Source: Humulus lupulus
Taxonomy: Eukaryota; Streptophyta; Magnoliopsida; Rosales; Cannabaceae
Direction: 5' to 3'
Assembly (NCBI RefSeq): GCF_963169125.1
Contig: NC_084794.1
Coordinates: 76,481,665-76,545,664, forward strand
DNA: 64,000 nucleotides
A model generated the notes under the pieces. That model ran no database searches. It saw only the letters and a program-made list of their open reading frames with translations, and had not been told where the DNA came from. Both the position numbers and the translations under genes were made by a program. Of this stretch, positions 1 through 12,435 are shown piece after piece. Numbering within the stretch: the stretch's first letter is position 1; each line of letters starts with the position of its first letter.

Positions 1-1203
1 GTATATCTCGTATTTCTCTCCGTACATGTAATGTCGCGAAACTTTCAGTGAGAATACCACTGTTGCCAGTTCCGAATCATGGGTAGGATATCGCTGCTCA
101 TATTCCTTCAACTGTCATGACGCATAAGTAATAACCTTCTCATTTTGCATCAACACGCATCCCAATCTCAGTCTCGATGCATCACAATACACTAAAAACT
201 TCCATCCTTCTGAAGGAAGACTCAACTACCTTGGAAACTAACTTCACACTTGTATGACCAAGTGAACTTCAGATTCTTCTGTGTCAATTCTGTCATCGGT
301 GCAGCAATCTTCGAAAACCCTTCCACAAACCGCTTGTAATAACCTGCTAATGCAAGGAAGCTTCTAACCTCTGAGGCGTTCCTTGGCCTCGGCCAATCCT
401 TAACTGCCTCAACCTTGGCCAGATCTACCTTAATCCCATCTCGAGTAACGATATGTCCAAGGAATGTCACTTGTGGTAGCTAGAACTCAGACTTCTTAAA
501 CTTAGCATACAACTGTGCTATCTCAATCTCTGTAATACCTGTCGGAGATGCTGTTCGTGCTCTACCTCTGAAATGGAGTAAACTAAGATGTCGTCGATGA
601 AGACAATCACAAACTTATCTACGAAGTCCTTGAACACCCTATTCATCAGATCCATAAATGATGCTGGGGCATTGGTCAAACCAAACGACATGACTAAGAA
701 CTCATAATGCCCATACCTCGTCCGGAAGGTCGTCTTCGGAATATCCTCATCCTTGATCCTTAGCTGGTGATAACCAGATCAAAGATAAATCTTTGAGAAT
801 ACCGTCTTTCCCTGCAGCTGATCGAACAAGTCATCGATCCTTGGTAAGGGTTACTTATTCTTGATGGTCAACTTGTTCATCTCCTTGTAATCTATACATA
901 TTCTAAGAGTCCCATCCTTCTTTTTCACAAATAAAACTAGAGCACCCCATGGCGAGAAGCTAGGTTTGATAAACCCAAAATCTAGATCTCTTGTAACTGT
1001 ATCTTCAACTCCTTTAACTCTACTAGAGCCATCCTATATGGTGCCCTCAACACTAGCTCTGCACCCAGTGCTAACTCGATGATGAACTGAATCTCCCTAT
1101 GTGGCGACAGTCTTGGTAAATTCTCAAGAAACATATCCAAGAACTCACACCAATCTAGTCTCTCCCGGCCCCACTGGCATAACTCTAGTGGTATCCACCG
1201 CAC
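1..1203 (-). pseudogene. Ty3 pol remnant: reverse transcriptase and RNase H
   Basis: On the minus strand, 982-1203 holds the conserved run-up to reverse transcriptase (HREIQF, RAPYRMA, ELKELK). The segment down to about 560 is the palm, readable in several frames. 222-470 holds the [17 protein letters not shown] and APMTELT motifs that link reverse transcriptase to RNase H. Positions 1-200 translate to the first RNase H strand (CDAS, then KVITYAS). Frameshifts and stops separate these pieces, so no full polymerase can be made. The closest relative in the window is the pol region at 57322-59940. Confidence 0.8.
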
Positions 1204-1248
1204 TAGCTAGAAAACTTATACAACCTCCTTGTAACAGGTCCCTAGCCC

Positions 1249-2740
1249 TCAATGCTGATATCTTGGGAATGCGGGTCCATGCATGGCACCCACGAAAACA
1301 AAGGGGTCCTCACCCTCAGGCTCAAAGGTCACCATCTTCTTCCTAAAATCTATAGTGGCTCCAAATCTGACTAGCCAATCCATTCCTAAAAGCATATCAA
1401 AATCATCCATACCCAACTCAATCAAATCTACTGATAGTTCCCTACTATCCACCATCAATGGCAATGCTCTAATCCATCTCCTAGAAACTACCAGATCCCC
1501 TGTAGGTAGTATAATACTCATTAGGTCTTCACAATCTATCAATTACCTTACTAGAAACAAACGAATGTGTAGCACCAAAGTCAATCAATATAGTATATGA
1601 AGAGCCAGTGCTAGAAAGTTGATCTGTCACTACTGAGGGACTAGCCTCGGCCTCTGCCTGCGTCAAGAGGAGCACTGAAGCTGGAGTCAAGCTGTCCACC
1701 TTCGCTGGTTCCTCTTTCTTTGAAGTTGGGCATTCCTTCTTGAGGTGTCCAACCACCCCGCACAAGTAACAAGATTTTTCCCAACATTCACCTGGATGGT
1801 GCTTCCTGCATCTTGTGCACTCTGGACAAATTCTCCATGTCTCTCTACCTCCCTGGAGGCCAGCCTGAGCACCCTGACCCCTCCTATCAGGACCAGCAGT
1901 GGTCGAGGTGTCAGGGGTCTTCCTCTTCAGATCAGTGGGGCCTCCACACCTACCGGGCCAAATATATGGAGGCACTGCCCTGCGAACATCCCGTCTCGCA
2001 GCGTTCTCCCTCGAGATCTTATTCTCTGCCTCCTCAGCAATAAGAGCCTTCTCAACAACCTGGGCATAAGTCATCTGCCCAGGTACTGATGTCATCCTCA
2101 CACCTCGGGCTATCATAGCATTAAGCCCTCGAATGAACCTGTCCTGTCTGGCCGCATCTATAGACACTAAGTCTGGTGCAAACTTCGCTAGCCTATCAAA
2201 CTTTAGGGCATACTCAGTAACTGTCATACTGCCCTCTACCAACCACATAAACTCATTCACCTTTGCTGCCCTGACGACAACGTTGTAATACTTCTGGTTG
2301 AACAAATCTCTGAACCCATCCCAGCTCAAAGTAGAAACATCCCAAGTCTGTGTTTCCCCCTCCCACCAAATAAGGGTATCCTCTCTAAGTATATATGTGG
2401 TACATGCCACCCTTTCATTACGTTCCACCCTCATAAAGTCCAGGATGGAGGTGATCATACTCATCCACTGTTTAGCCTTCAATGGATCTGATCCTCCCTC
2501 AAAGATTGGAGGATGTTGTCTCCTGAATCATTCATAAAGTGGCCCGCCTGTTCCAAACCTCAGGTGGCTATACAGGTGATGCCACAGTAGGTGGTACAAT
2601 TGGTGCAACATTCCCTGACAGAGCCTGCTGTCCAAAAAGACGAATATTCTCTTCCTGACTCTGTAGCCTGGCTTGCATATCAGCAAGTATCTACTGCCAG
2701 TTCTCAGGGACTGGCGGAGGGTTCTGGCCCTACTCACCAT
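1249..2740 (-). pseudogene. Ty3 gag and protease remnant
   Basis: A 317-residue open stretch (1529-2482, minus) carries a plant Ty3 gag capsid region (WMSMI, LDFMRV, NERVACT, TEYALKFDRL) followed by a CCHC zinc knuckle (CYLCGVVGHLKKEC), which binds the element RNA. It ends in the protease active-site strand, where the expected DSGATHSF reads DFGATHSF, so the residue after the catalytic Asp is Phe. The protease continues in another frame at 1249-1542 (DLIELGMDDFDMLLGMDWL). 2528-2740 holds poorly preserved upstream gag. The family role is particle formation and polyprotein cleavage. This copy is frame-broken and should be inactive. Confidence 0.8.
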
Positions 2741-3132
2741 CTCTAGCCTTAACTCCTATGCTGGCTAGTCGTAGTGATCGCCTTGAACACAAAACTGTCC
2801 AAGTCTATCTGCAATCAATGACTCGACAGTCAGGCAATGATGACAGGTTCACACTCTTTCCATGGTCCAACATCAAAATTCAACCAACAATATGCAATCA
2901 AGATGCAAACAAGCATTTAAACATTTATTCACATACAGTAACAATGCTAATAAGCATGCATCATCATAATCACATAGTAGTAAAGGGCCAGACCCTATCA
3001 ATATAGCTCATTTACTCATTTAAGCATACAATCACACACACATATATATAGTTACCAAACACTGAGTCGAGCTTGTCATTAGTGGCGAGTGTACATGCCC
3101 AGCCAGTCTTCAGGAGCCCTTAAAACTAAACC

Positions 3133-3147
3133 TCTCTGATACTAAGT
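3133..3147 (-). promoter_or_regulatory. Primer binding site (initiator Met-tRNA type), mutated
   Basis: The minus strand just inside the LTR reads ACTTAGTATCAGAGA. The usual plant element site is TTGGTATCAGAGC, complementary to the 3' end of initiator Met-tRNA. Two or three changes weaken the match. The position directly next to the LTR end at 3148 supports the call. Confidence 0.7.
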
Positions 3148-5401
3148 TGTAAAGCCCTGGATAACATGGACAACTGTGTATTTTAAAATAGTGCAAGACT
3201 TGCTAATCAAGTCGTTTGAACATAGATGTGATTCTAAAGTCACTAACAGGTTAGGGTTAAAATATTTTGATCATAAACGGTTAATTTTCATTAAAACAAA
3301 TGTTGAATACATGGGATCCCAAAAACAAGGTTTATGTGGTAAATGCAAATTTCAAAAAGTCAATACAACATAAGCCAATCTAATTGCAAAATACAATTTA
3401 GAGCTCTATTCTTGTAACATTCCCTCGACCGTGGAGGTCGAGCAGCTGACGATGTACCCTCTGCCGCTAGAGCTCTCCAACTCATGGTTGGTCTAGTTTC
3501 CCTTTGCCTTTACCTGGACCACGTAGCACCCGTAAGCCAAGGCTCAACAAGAAAGCCATAAACAACAAACACATATAACAACAGTAGCATTCAAATAACT
3601 TAATCCAAATAATTCAATTATTCATCAGAGTACAAGCCTTAAGCTAAACAACGGTAAACATGTATTTTCAAGCATACATCTCAATCAGTAATACAACTGT
3701 TCAGGTGTCAGCACCCTTAGGTCGAGCCCTCTATTTATCTAGCTGATCTTGGCTCGCTTAGGCCGAGTTGCGTTCAGTATGCTTATCATCAGCCCCGACA
3801 CCCTTAGGCTGCACTTTCATATAACGCATAACAACCATATAATCACAGAACACATACGTTCAATTATAGGGAAACTCAGTCCTGTTCCCAACCACATGAG
3901 TGCAGCTTTCTTACCTCGAATCTCGAGCGATAAATAAAGAGTGGTCCTGAGCCTTAACGATAATCCTAGTCACAAATAACCATGGAAAATTATCAATCTC
4001 TAATTCAAATAAATTTTTTGGAAATAAATACTAGCCTTCGGGTCCTCAAATTCTACTAAACTAGGTAGTAGAATTCGTCTCGAGCACTTAGGTTTGAATC
4101 CCTGAGCCTCCCCGAGCCTAAAACCTTGGTTTCCCTTAATATCCCATTTAGGGTCGCGACTTGCCCTTAAGGGTCGTGATCTGCCCCTAAGACAGAGGCC
4201 CAATCCTCACTGCTGGAGGACACAGGCCGCGACTTGTACCCCCCTGGGTCACGACACACCTGGTGAAACAGTGGCACCCTAGACTCTTCAAGCACGCAGG
4301 CCGCGATGCCTGAAGAATAGGGCCACGACCTGAGCCCCCAAACTTAGAAAAACCACCATTTTCCAGTGTTTCCCTCGAGTCTAAGCCTCAAAATTCAACC
4401 CCAACCCTAACCCCGTCTCATAATTGAATCCAAAAAAACTTATCTCTATATCCCAACCATCATAACTAACCTATAACAAATTTCTTACACCCATCAAACT
4501 TCTGAAACCAGTCGAAACCCAGAATTCACAAAAGCTTTAAATTCAACAATAATTCAGTTGAATTCAATAGATTTGGACTTTGAAACCTTACCTCAATTTG
4601 TAGTTTAAATCCTCATCAAGCACTTGGACTAAGCCTAGCTTTAATTTCCCAGCTATCTTTAGTTAAATTTCCAGCTTGAATCCCTGACTTTTCTCCTCCA
4701 AATTTCAGAATTTCCCCTTGAGTTCTAGAGAGGGAAAGGGTGAACGTTTTTGTGTGAGGGCGAGAAAGCTGAGAACTAAGTAGAATTTAGTGGTTTCTGG
4801 CTAAGTCTAGACTTCCCACTGAGTTTATATCTTAACTCCAAAATGACTAATTTACCCATTGAACTTACTCAACCCTCTAATAATTACGAAGAGTAAAACG
4901 GTCGTTTCCTGATTTCCGCCAATACCTCAAGTCATCCTACCAATTCTCAATTAATCCCGGCGTGTCAAAATAATTACAAAATACTTATTCATTATTCAAT
5001 AATTCCCAAAATATTCTTTAAATTCCCAAGATACCCCTAGGCTCCCTCGAGCCGGGTATTAAACCTCGTTGTGACTATTTCGCTAATCTTCTCACTAGGA
5101 TCGTCTCGAGCCGTGTACTGCAAATATATCCACATAATAATGTGGTCTCATCCATTTATCACATATAACACATTTATGCCCTTATTATGCCAAAATTATG
5201 AATATGCCCTTATAAACAGTAAAGGGCCCACATGCATATCTAATGCTCATAAACATGCAAATAGTATAATCACGTCATCATATAAGTTATGAATGCCACG
5301 TAGTCACGCATTTAAATCACATAATCACATACATAGAAAATTATGCCCTCTCGGCATGCTAATCAAGGCTCTAAACCCGATTAGCATTTTGGGCCATTGC
5401 A
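3148..5401 (-). repeat. 5' LTR of the Tekay-type element, 2,254 bp
   Basis: On the plus strand the repeat opens with TGTAAAGCCCTGG and closes with GGGCCATTGCA. The intact relatives at 62005 and 57048 open TGTAACGCCCTGG and close GGGGCATTACA. Interior blocks also align, for example the CTCGAGCC/ATCGTCTCGAGC stretch near 5050-5110 with 56730-56800. A TATA-like ATATAAAC lies on the minus strand near 4825, upstream of the leader as expected for transcription toward lower coordinates. GC-rich stretches at 4140-4330 contrast with the AT-rich remainder. Confidence 0.8.
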
Positions 5402-6656
5402 TCTTTATTGCAACTTATAGTAACACTACCACTTTTTCCTTCTTTGTTTAAGTTCATACTCTGTGATTTTTCATGATTTTTTGCATGTCGCCTAATAACT
5501 TTGCAAACTGGACTTAAATATAATTGTTTATCAACTTCCTTACATAACGATTGAATGTTTTGAAAATTTTTAAACTTATTTAGCCTTTATTTTATCAACA
5601 TCATAGTGGGCCCAAGTTCTAGGTGAGATCGGAACTCCGTGAGTTCCATTCAAGAGTTCTCACTCGCCAGGCTCTCAGGTACCAAGCTTAGAAACTGAGC
5701 AGGGTAGACCCACATAGAGACGAGAGTGGGTTGGCACACTGGTTGAAAAAAAATATATAATATTATAAAAAATATATGTATTTTAATTAATTAGTGTATA
5801 TATTTTTAATTGAAACTAACATTTAAGAATTAAGGCTTTGGTGTAATGGTAAAACCAGTTTATATAAATCTTAATGACAAGGGTTCAAATCCCAACAAGG
5901 GCCTTTTTTATATATATATGCATTATTTTAGAGGGCTCAATATTTATTGTTGTTAATTTGTTAGCTTTAAATAATGTTTACTATTGTATAAATACAAATT
6001 TCCATATCCAAAAAAGAGAAATACAAAGTCACACATTGTTTAGAGATTAAACTTTGGTCTAATTTTCTTCTACATAATCTTCTCATTTGAACATTAATGA
6101 ATGAAAAACATAATATATAGCTTTGTTTAGACTCATATTGTTTAAGAAGTAGATATGTTAGTTCTTCTTTCTAAATACATGTAATTGTATTCATAAGTGT
6201 CAAAAAATGCACAATAAAATGAGTTGAAAACTAATTTTTTTGTTAAAATTTTATTGTATTGTGTATATTTTATTTTATTCAATATCGATTTTAATGTTTT
6301 GATATTCAATATTATATATATGTCATAATTATTGTCTCAATTTTTTTTTATATATTTTTGGCTTATTATATTATTATTATTTTTTTTTAAAAATTCCCAC
6401 CTTATAGTTGAATCCTGGGTCCGCCACTATTCCTGAGCATTCCTGAACTCCTAACTCTGCGAGGCTCCATCTAAACTTCACTTATTGAGTTTGTGGGACT
6501 TCATGTGAGTTTTGCGACACTTGGTTTATTCTAAGGTACCTCTTCCAGGTTCCTCTTATTGCATTGCCTAGGTCTAGAATTCTCTCGCAAGTCTTTTTGT
6601 CAAAGGTTTACTACTCTAAGGTACCCCATATAGGTTCCTCTTATTGAGTTCCCTAG
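5402..6656. other. Unassigned AT-rich DNA between two LTR elements
   Basis: No coding region is recognised. From about 5745 to 6430 the DNA is very AT-rich and holds a tRNA-like patch (separate entry). It ends near 6430 with TCCTGGGTCCGCCACTA, a motif I associate with ends of old plant repeats; on the minus strand it starts TAGTGGCGGACCC. I found no matching left terminus. Flanking DNA at 5610-5740 and 6440-6650 has ordinary base composition and no clear identity. Confidence 0.4.
5829..5905 (+). repeat. tRNA-like / SINE-like patch
   Basis: GGTGTAATGGTAAAA resembles an RNA polymerase III A box and GGTTCAAATCCC at 5882-5893 fits the B-box consensus, with about 45 bases between them. This spacing and the AT-rich tail suit a tRNA-derived SINE. 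No acceptor-stem pairing is seen, so it is not called a tRNA gene. Ends and target duplication were not found. Confidence 0.35.
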
Positions 6657-9600
6657 TGTTGAGTTTTATGCCCTTATAAAATCATGACCGCCATGTTACG
6701 CAATTTTATATTGGTAGTAAAAATAGTAAAAATCATTTAGTTTGACAACCATGTTGCTTTCTTGTTTTATTACATGATTATTTGAATAATACAAACATTT
6801 ATAAAATCTCGAACATATAAATAGTTACAATTATAGTGACTAGGTCACAATGGATTATGATTGTAATTATATGTCAAAAGAACGAGTCCAATGATTCAGA
6901 TAGTGCATTGGATTTTCACTGATATGGTAATCTACGATATGATCTACTTACACATTCAGGGTGTGATGTCTCATTCAAGGCATTGACCAAGTAGATAAGA
7001 ATGAATGTATATGGGTACATTGGACTAGGATCGATATTGGTTATACATAGATAAATAAGTATAGTTGTTATCGAATCTAATCAATGTCACAACGTTGACC
7101 ACATGTCATGTTGATCTTAATTCTGAGTGATAATATTCTACTAATTAAATTATTTAAACCTTTTGACTTGTTCGTTACCAGCTTACCCTATGGTTTAGCC
7201 TGTAATGCCTCGACTAATTCTAGACCTATGATCATTAAAAACTACTAAACATAACTACTATTTTGGAATATATACATACATAAAATATTAAAACTTTATT
7301 TAAAATCCAAAATACTGTACGAAATACAAAATAAGGTATGGGTACCTATTGTTTAGTACATAAAACATAAAAATATAAACTTTAATCAATCATTTAAATA
7401 CTAAGTGTGGAAATACATAAAACATAAATTAAAAGACTTTAAACAACGTCATCCTCGATCTTCCCGCAGTTTATTCAATCCATCCATCCCTAATACACAT
7501 GCCAAGCTGCCACGAATCTGTCCCGCCTTCCAAGTTCAGTTTCTTGCACCATCTAAAAATAAAAGGAATGAGCCTAATGCCCAGCAAGGAAAATCTACTA
7601 ATAACATATATATCATAAATCACAAGACTATATCATAAAACATATACTATAAAACGTACGACGTAAAACGTATATCATATAGGACTACAATATTAATGGC
7701 CATTAACTCATTACCATGGCATGTGATAAGACCATCTAGGTCCTCAGTCTACTAATCGAGGTAGGTTAGATCACAAGGTAGTATATGATAACCCATCTAG
7801 GTCCTCAATCTATTAATCGAGGTAGGGTAAATCATAACTCTAAACCATGATAATGATAAAAATCTTGGGGTTTGCTATCTAAGCAACTATAAGCCCCAAG
7901 TGACTAAAAACATATTCATACGTATATACATAGCACATAACATATCATAGCATATAAACATATCATAACACATATAATCTAACCTCTTTTTCTTACCAAA
8001 AACCGAGATAATGGAGACAAGAACGAGATTGGAAAACTCCTAAAACCAACAGTAAGAATCATGAGTTTTTAAAGAAATGGAGATGAAAAAGGTGATCTAA
8101 GCCATCAAGATAGAAACTTACCAAAAACCTTAAGTTTCAAGAAATTTAAACACCTAACCAAGAAGCCATAAAATCAAGTTAGGATCTGAAAGAAAATCAA
8201 ATAAAAGAACTATGATGAACTAATTCTGAGGATAAGAATACCTTGATAGACTAGAACTTCGATCTACACCTCGATACTAAAATGTCACTCTATCGTACTT
8301 GCCATGTGTTTATAAAGCTTAGATTGAAAAGCTTTTAAATCCCAAACCCTAGTGTTTTTCTCTAGAATAAACTTAGCAACTTGGAGCCTCTGAAGAATGC
8401 TTGAATGATGAATGAAATGGCTAAGTACTAGGTCCTATTTATAGAGTCCAAGAAGTGAAACTAACCCATTTTAAAATGAATAATAATTAAAAAGATTTTA
8501 ATTTTCAGTTCAACAGATGTCCAGAACTCGGTAAAAAATGTTCAAGAGCAACTCTAAGTGGTTGAGGGCTGTTTCTAGCTCGGATACCACAAAGTTTCAA
8601 AAACCAACCTAAGGGCCGATATATCGCCTATACCTATGCCTTGAGCCTTCGTGGTTTCGTTCGTGCGAAGTCGACGTGTTTTTCGTATCTTCCGTAGGAG
8701 ATGTATCGACCCTAAAGCTGCGATATATCAGCATACAATGATATTTTAAACACGATTTTGCACACTTTCAGCATATTTGATGTTAGTTAAAATAACTTTG
8801 GCTGAGTAAAACGTGATCCTAAGAGCTGTTGGAAAGTTCTAGAGCTTCTAGATTCATCCATTATTAATTTATTAATCTAAAATCCTTAAATCCTTAAATA
8901 AAAAAGCATGTGACAAGTATCTATCTAAACCTTAGGTTAAAATAAATAATATTTCTAGTTACAGCTATTTTAGTCAAACCTTATGTTATAATTAATATTT
9001 CTAAACTATAGGTTAAAATTATAAAATCTATAACTATTTCTATGAGTTTCCTACTAAATCCCAAATTGAACCAATATCTACGAAAACTAAAATACTACAA
9101 GCTACAACTACTACTACTACTATCTAGCTAAGTAAAATTATGAGACACTACATAGCCCATACTTTCATCTTGGAGATTTAAAAGTGTAATTGAGTGGGAT
9201 TATTAATCATAGACATGAAATCTATAGCTTCAGTATGAGAGGTGAAAATATGACTTCCTTAATAGCTTAGTCTAAAAGGGTAAATGATTGAGTGCTCATA
9301 TTTGTGATTAAGTTCACAGATTTATCATTTACAAAGGACTTAGTGGGAGTTAAGGATAAAATACAAATGAGGGGTAAAACGGTAATTTGCACCTAGTTCA
9401 TTAGTAAGTCATCGATAGAGGATTGACTGACTGTAATGGCTATAACAATGGATAACATATATGTGGTTTAGAAAACACGTTCTATGAATTCAAGAGTTCA
9501 ATTCTAAATCTATAGTGGAGTCATGAGGAATTAATAAATTGTGAGATAATTTATTTAATAAATAAACTCACGAAAATTTATTGTAGCTTGTATTCAAGGA

Positions 9601-10440
9601 ACCATAGTCCCCGCATCACCTTTGAGTAGATCATCTAGAATGTCTCAATAATTGATTTAATTATTAATTAGGATTTTTTTTAAAGTTGAGTTGATCAATT
9701 TTGGTAAATTTTACAGAGAAATGAGATTTAAAGAATAAAAGAGAATATGTGGGAAAATTTATTAATATTGATAAATTGGTGTCAATATAAATAAATAATA
9801 TTAAATGAAGTTTCAAATTATAATTAGTTAATTTGAATAAAGATTTAAATAATTAATTAAAAGATAAATAAATATAAAGGATTTGATTTTAGGCCCAATT
9901 GTGATTTAAATTCAAAATAGAAAGATTGGGCCCAAGTCCATTTCTGGCAGCCCAAGGCTTTTATTTTTGGTTTATTATTTTTAATTAATTTAATTTTAAA
10001 TTTAAATAAAGCCCATTAAGTTGCCTATATAAGGAATATGATATCTAGGATTTTCAAAAGTCAGTCTTAGTTGATTCATTGGGTAAGTAAAAACATAGAC
10101 AATCTAATCCTTTCTTGGACATTCACTTTCTTTTTTTTTTTCTAGATCTCTATCTCATGTGATGAGAACCAGGCGACACTAGTTCTAGGTTGATCAAAAG
10201 CTTGGTGAGGAAGACTATGTTGCTGATCTAGTTCTATCTCTTTATAATACTCCGCTATAGAAATGAATCAAGGGTTAGAGAGATTGAAGGAAGGGGTTGT
10301 TCCAGTTCCGTTGCGTATTCGTAAGTTTCTACATCTTTGTGTTTATGTTAATTTACGAATCTGATGTTCATATGTATGTCATGTTATTCTATGTTTCTAT
10401 AATGTTTATGGTAAAATAATATGAAGCATGCATCTAGAAT
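6657..10440 (+). repeat. Copia-type LTR, split by a solo LTR insertion
   Basis: The left part (6657-7200) opens TGTTGAGTTTTATGCCC, the kind of start seen in plant Ty1/copia LTRs, and resembles the copia LTR start near 25565 (TTTATGC, then AAAATCATG). The right part (9158 to about 10440) continues with LTR-like AT-rich DNA, a TATA box (TATATAAG, 10026-10033) and an untranslated-leader-like stretch. The two parts are separated exactly by the 7201-9152 insertion and its 5-bp duplication. The right end is approximate because no clear CA terminus or primer site was found. No coding domains are attached. Confidence 0.5.
7201..9152 (-). mobile_element. Solo LTR, Tekay-type Ty3 element, 1,952 bp
   Basis: It starts TGTAATGCCTCGACT and ends GAGACACTACA, with the target duplication TAGCC at 7196-7200 and again at 9153-9157. 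The start and overall style match the Tekay-type LTRs at 3148 and 62005. CTATTTATAG at 8435-8444 is a TATA box on the minus strand, giving the orientation. There is no internal coding region, so this is a solo LTR left by recombination between the two LTRs of a former full element. It inserted into the copia-type LTR around it and is therefore younger. Confidence 0.85.
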
Positions 10441-10889
10441 TTGCATTTGGGCTTTAAATATAATTATAATGATGGCCCAATTTTATTTGTTAAAAGTTGG
10501 GAAAACTCAAATAAAACTTTCATAAAATGTTAGGTTTTATTTGGGCCCAATTGAAAATGTAAAGTATAAATTTCTTTCTAGTGGGTGGTTCCACTTGTGA
10601 AGGCCCATTTACTTCCCTCCTACGTGCTCCCAAGCTTGGGTTTCCCTAAGGCTGTTGGGCATAAAAGGATGTATCCCATGTGGCCCCACATTGTTGTTCA
10701 TTACTCGTTTGGGTGGTATGCCTTGAGCTCCATGGACAAACTGGGCCTAGGGCTCTCCCTAGGGTCCGAGCACCATGTCCAGATCACGAGCCACATATTG
10801 TGGAATGTTCAATGGCTCCATAACTCAACACTTCTTTTTTCTCTTATTGCAAACCTCCACATTTTGTCCCCCCCCCCCCCCCCCCAAGT
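10441..10889. other. Unassigned spacer with C18 run
   Basis: No gene is recognised. A run of 18 C lies at 10868-10885, directly left of the gag remnant. Short open frames here have no recognisable domain. Confidence 0.4.
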
Positions 10890-11101
10890 CAGTTAGAGAG
10901 ACAGGTAGAAAGTCGACCTGGGGATCACCTGTAACCCTTGAGCAACCAATGTGGCTCTTATCAAGTTAACCACCTCTTTCAAGGAGGCGGTATTAGTCTT
11001 TTGGGTCTCCATTTTTCTTTGCTAGGAGGCCATTTGATTTTGTAAGACCACAACTTCTGATGGTTCTTGGGCTTGTGTGGAGCATTAGGAGTCGTTGTTC
11101 C

Positions 11102-11624
11102 TAGGATTGTACATTGGTTGATTTGCCTGGATTATAACATATTTTAAGTAACCCAGTGTAAATATTGGGTTGCAAACATCCGACTGCAACCCACCCAAAT
11201 AAGAAAAAAAAAGTGTAACCCGCCCAATAATTTTGGCAGTTTGGTTGGGTTAACTCGTTTAAACCGATCTTCAGTATTTTTTTTTAGTTTTCAAATAATA
11301 AAATTCAATCAGCTAAAAGTATAGCATAAAACTTTCAAGCTTAAAATTATTATATTCTAAATTTATCGTTAAAAATATAGGGTTTAATTATTTTTAATAT
11401 TAAAAAAAAAATTATGTAATATTATATAACATATATGTATATAAAAAAAATCTTATTTGTTTTATTTGGTTGGGTTAAAATATTTTCCAACCTGTCCAAT
11501 TATTAGATTGGGTGGTTTAAATTTTCGTTGGATTGTCTGAGTTGTGTTTTTTACAGGTTTATTTGGTTTGGTTTGGGTAGGTTATTCGGCTTGGGCAGTT
11601 TGCAAATATTTTTGAGCAACCCTA
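11102..11624. mobile_element. Probable hAT-type nonautonomous element, 523 bp
   Basis: The left end reads TAGGATTG and the inverted right end reads TAGGGTTG, fitting the short hAT terminal pattern. The flanks GTTGTTCC (11094-11101) and GATGTTTC (11625-11632) match at six of eight bases, as expected for an old 8-bp duplication. The interior repeats GGGTTG/CAACCC motifs near both ends and is AT-rich in the middle. It splits the gag-like frame. There is no transposase. Confidence 0.5.
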
Positions 11625-11807
11625 GATGTTTCCACATTTTCTGTCATACCCATCATTTTCTACCACCTCTAGGATGCTGATGGGAGGCGGAAGTTGGTGT
11701 CCTCCAACAGGCGCGAGTGGAGGATCATCATTCGTGATTGAGTGATTTCTGGTATTCGCCATTGTTGAAACCTTGCTTTCTTTAAGCTCTCAATGAAAAC
11801 ACGCAAA

Positions 11808-12435
11808 TGTTAACTAGTTTTTTTGTCAACTACAAATATATTGAAAAATCATAAAGAAAAGAAAGATCACACACAAAGATTTACTTTGTTCAGGCTATTA
11901 AGTAGCCCTAGTTCATGAATCAATTGTATAGAGGATGAAGAACTTGCAAAGCTCAAGCTCTCTAGAAATTTAGGCAGCGTTTTTGCATGCTCTAAAGTTG
12001 GAAACTTTATATAAGTGATACCCTAGCCCTATTTAAAGGCGACCGGAGGGTTAACCTCACTAATAGAAGTTGATTACAATAATATTCCCTTAATGGGATT
12101 AGATTACACATAAATCAAAGTCGATTTCCCATAAGTTAGACTTATAGGCCCCATTTGCTTGTCAACGGGCCCACTACGAGGTTTACAAGCTCATGACCTT
12201 ACTAGAAAAAGTGTATCCTGGTACTGTCAAGGGGGTATCTTCACGTATTCCCACGCTTAGGTGGCGTTGTAGGATATCCACCTTGTGGGTTGTACTGCAC
12301 AAACAACACAAACTCTGCAGCCACCCAAGGTGTTAGACACGTTCCTGTGGTTCCAAATGTCTTTCTAATTGACACCTAGCAGGAGATTTTTCCTTCCATG
12401 GTAGGAGGTCTTGGGTGCTTACTGAGCTGGTAACA
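11808..12435 (-). repeat. 5' LTR of Tat-type remnant, 628 bp
   Basis: On the plus strand it opens TGTTAACTAG and closes GAGCTGGTAACA. This parallels the 593-bp Tat LTRs at 25584 and 36591 (TGTTGACCCAG to TTGGATAACA). The minus-strand primer block directly follows at 11784-11807. A TTTAAATAGG TATA-like sequence lies on the minus strand near 12030. The right flank is TCTAG; the partner flank is lost. Confidence 0.65.

Larger units (their letters stand above)
1..5401 (-). mobile_element. Ty3/gypsy chromovirus, Tekay/Del type, partial (copy 1)
   Basis: Reading on the minus strand from the right, the order is 5' LTR (3148-5401), a primer site for initiator Met-tRNA, gag with a zinc knuckle, protease, reverse transcriptase and the start of RNase H. 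The window edge cuts the rest. The LTR and primer site match in layout those of the second Tekay-type element at 55390-64000. The coding region is broken into short pieces by stops and frameshifts, so this is a dead copy. The downstream LTR lies outside the window, so target duplication cannot be checked. Confidence 0.85.
10890..12435 (-). mobile_element. Tat-type Ty3 element, 5' end only
   Basis: The minus strand shows an LTR (11808-12435), a primer-site block with the same TTTCATTGAGAGC core as the Tat-type element at 36591, then the start of a gag-like frame beginning ATGGCGAAT near 11763 (MANTRNHS, then DDPPLAPVGG and ILEVVEN). The frame is interrupted by a probable hAT element (11102-11624) and resumes to about 10900 before identity is lost. 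Pol and the other LTR are absent, so this is a truncated remnant. Confidence 0.6.

Noticed and set aside
5829..5905. True tRNA gene
   Set aside because: No acceptor or anticodon stem pairing; only promoter-box resemblance.
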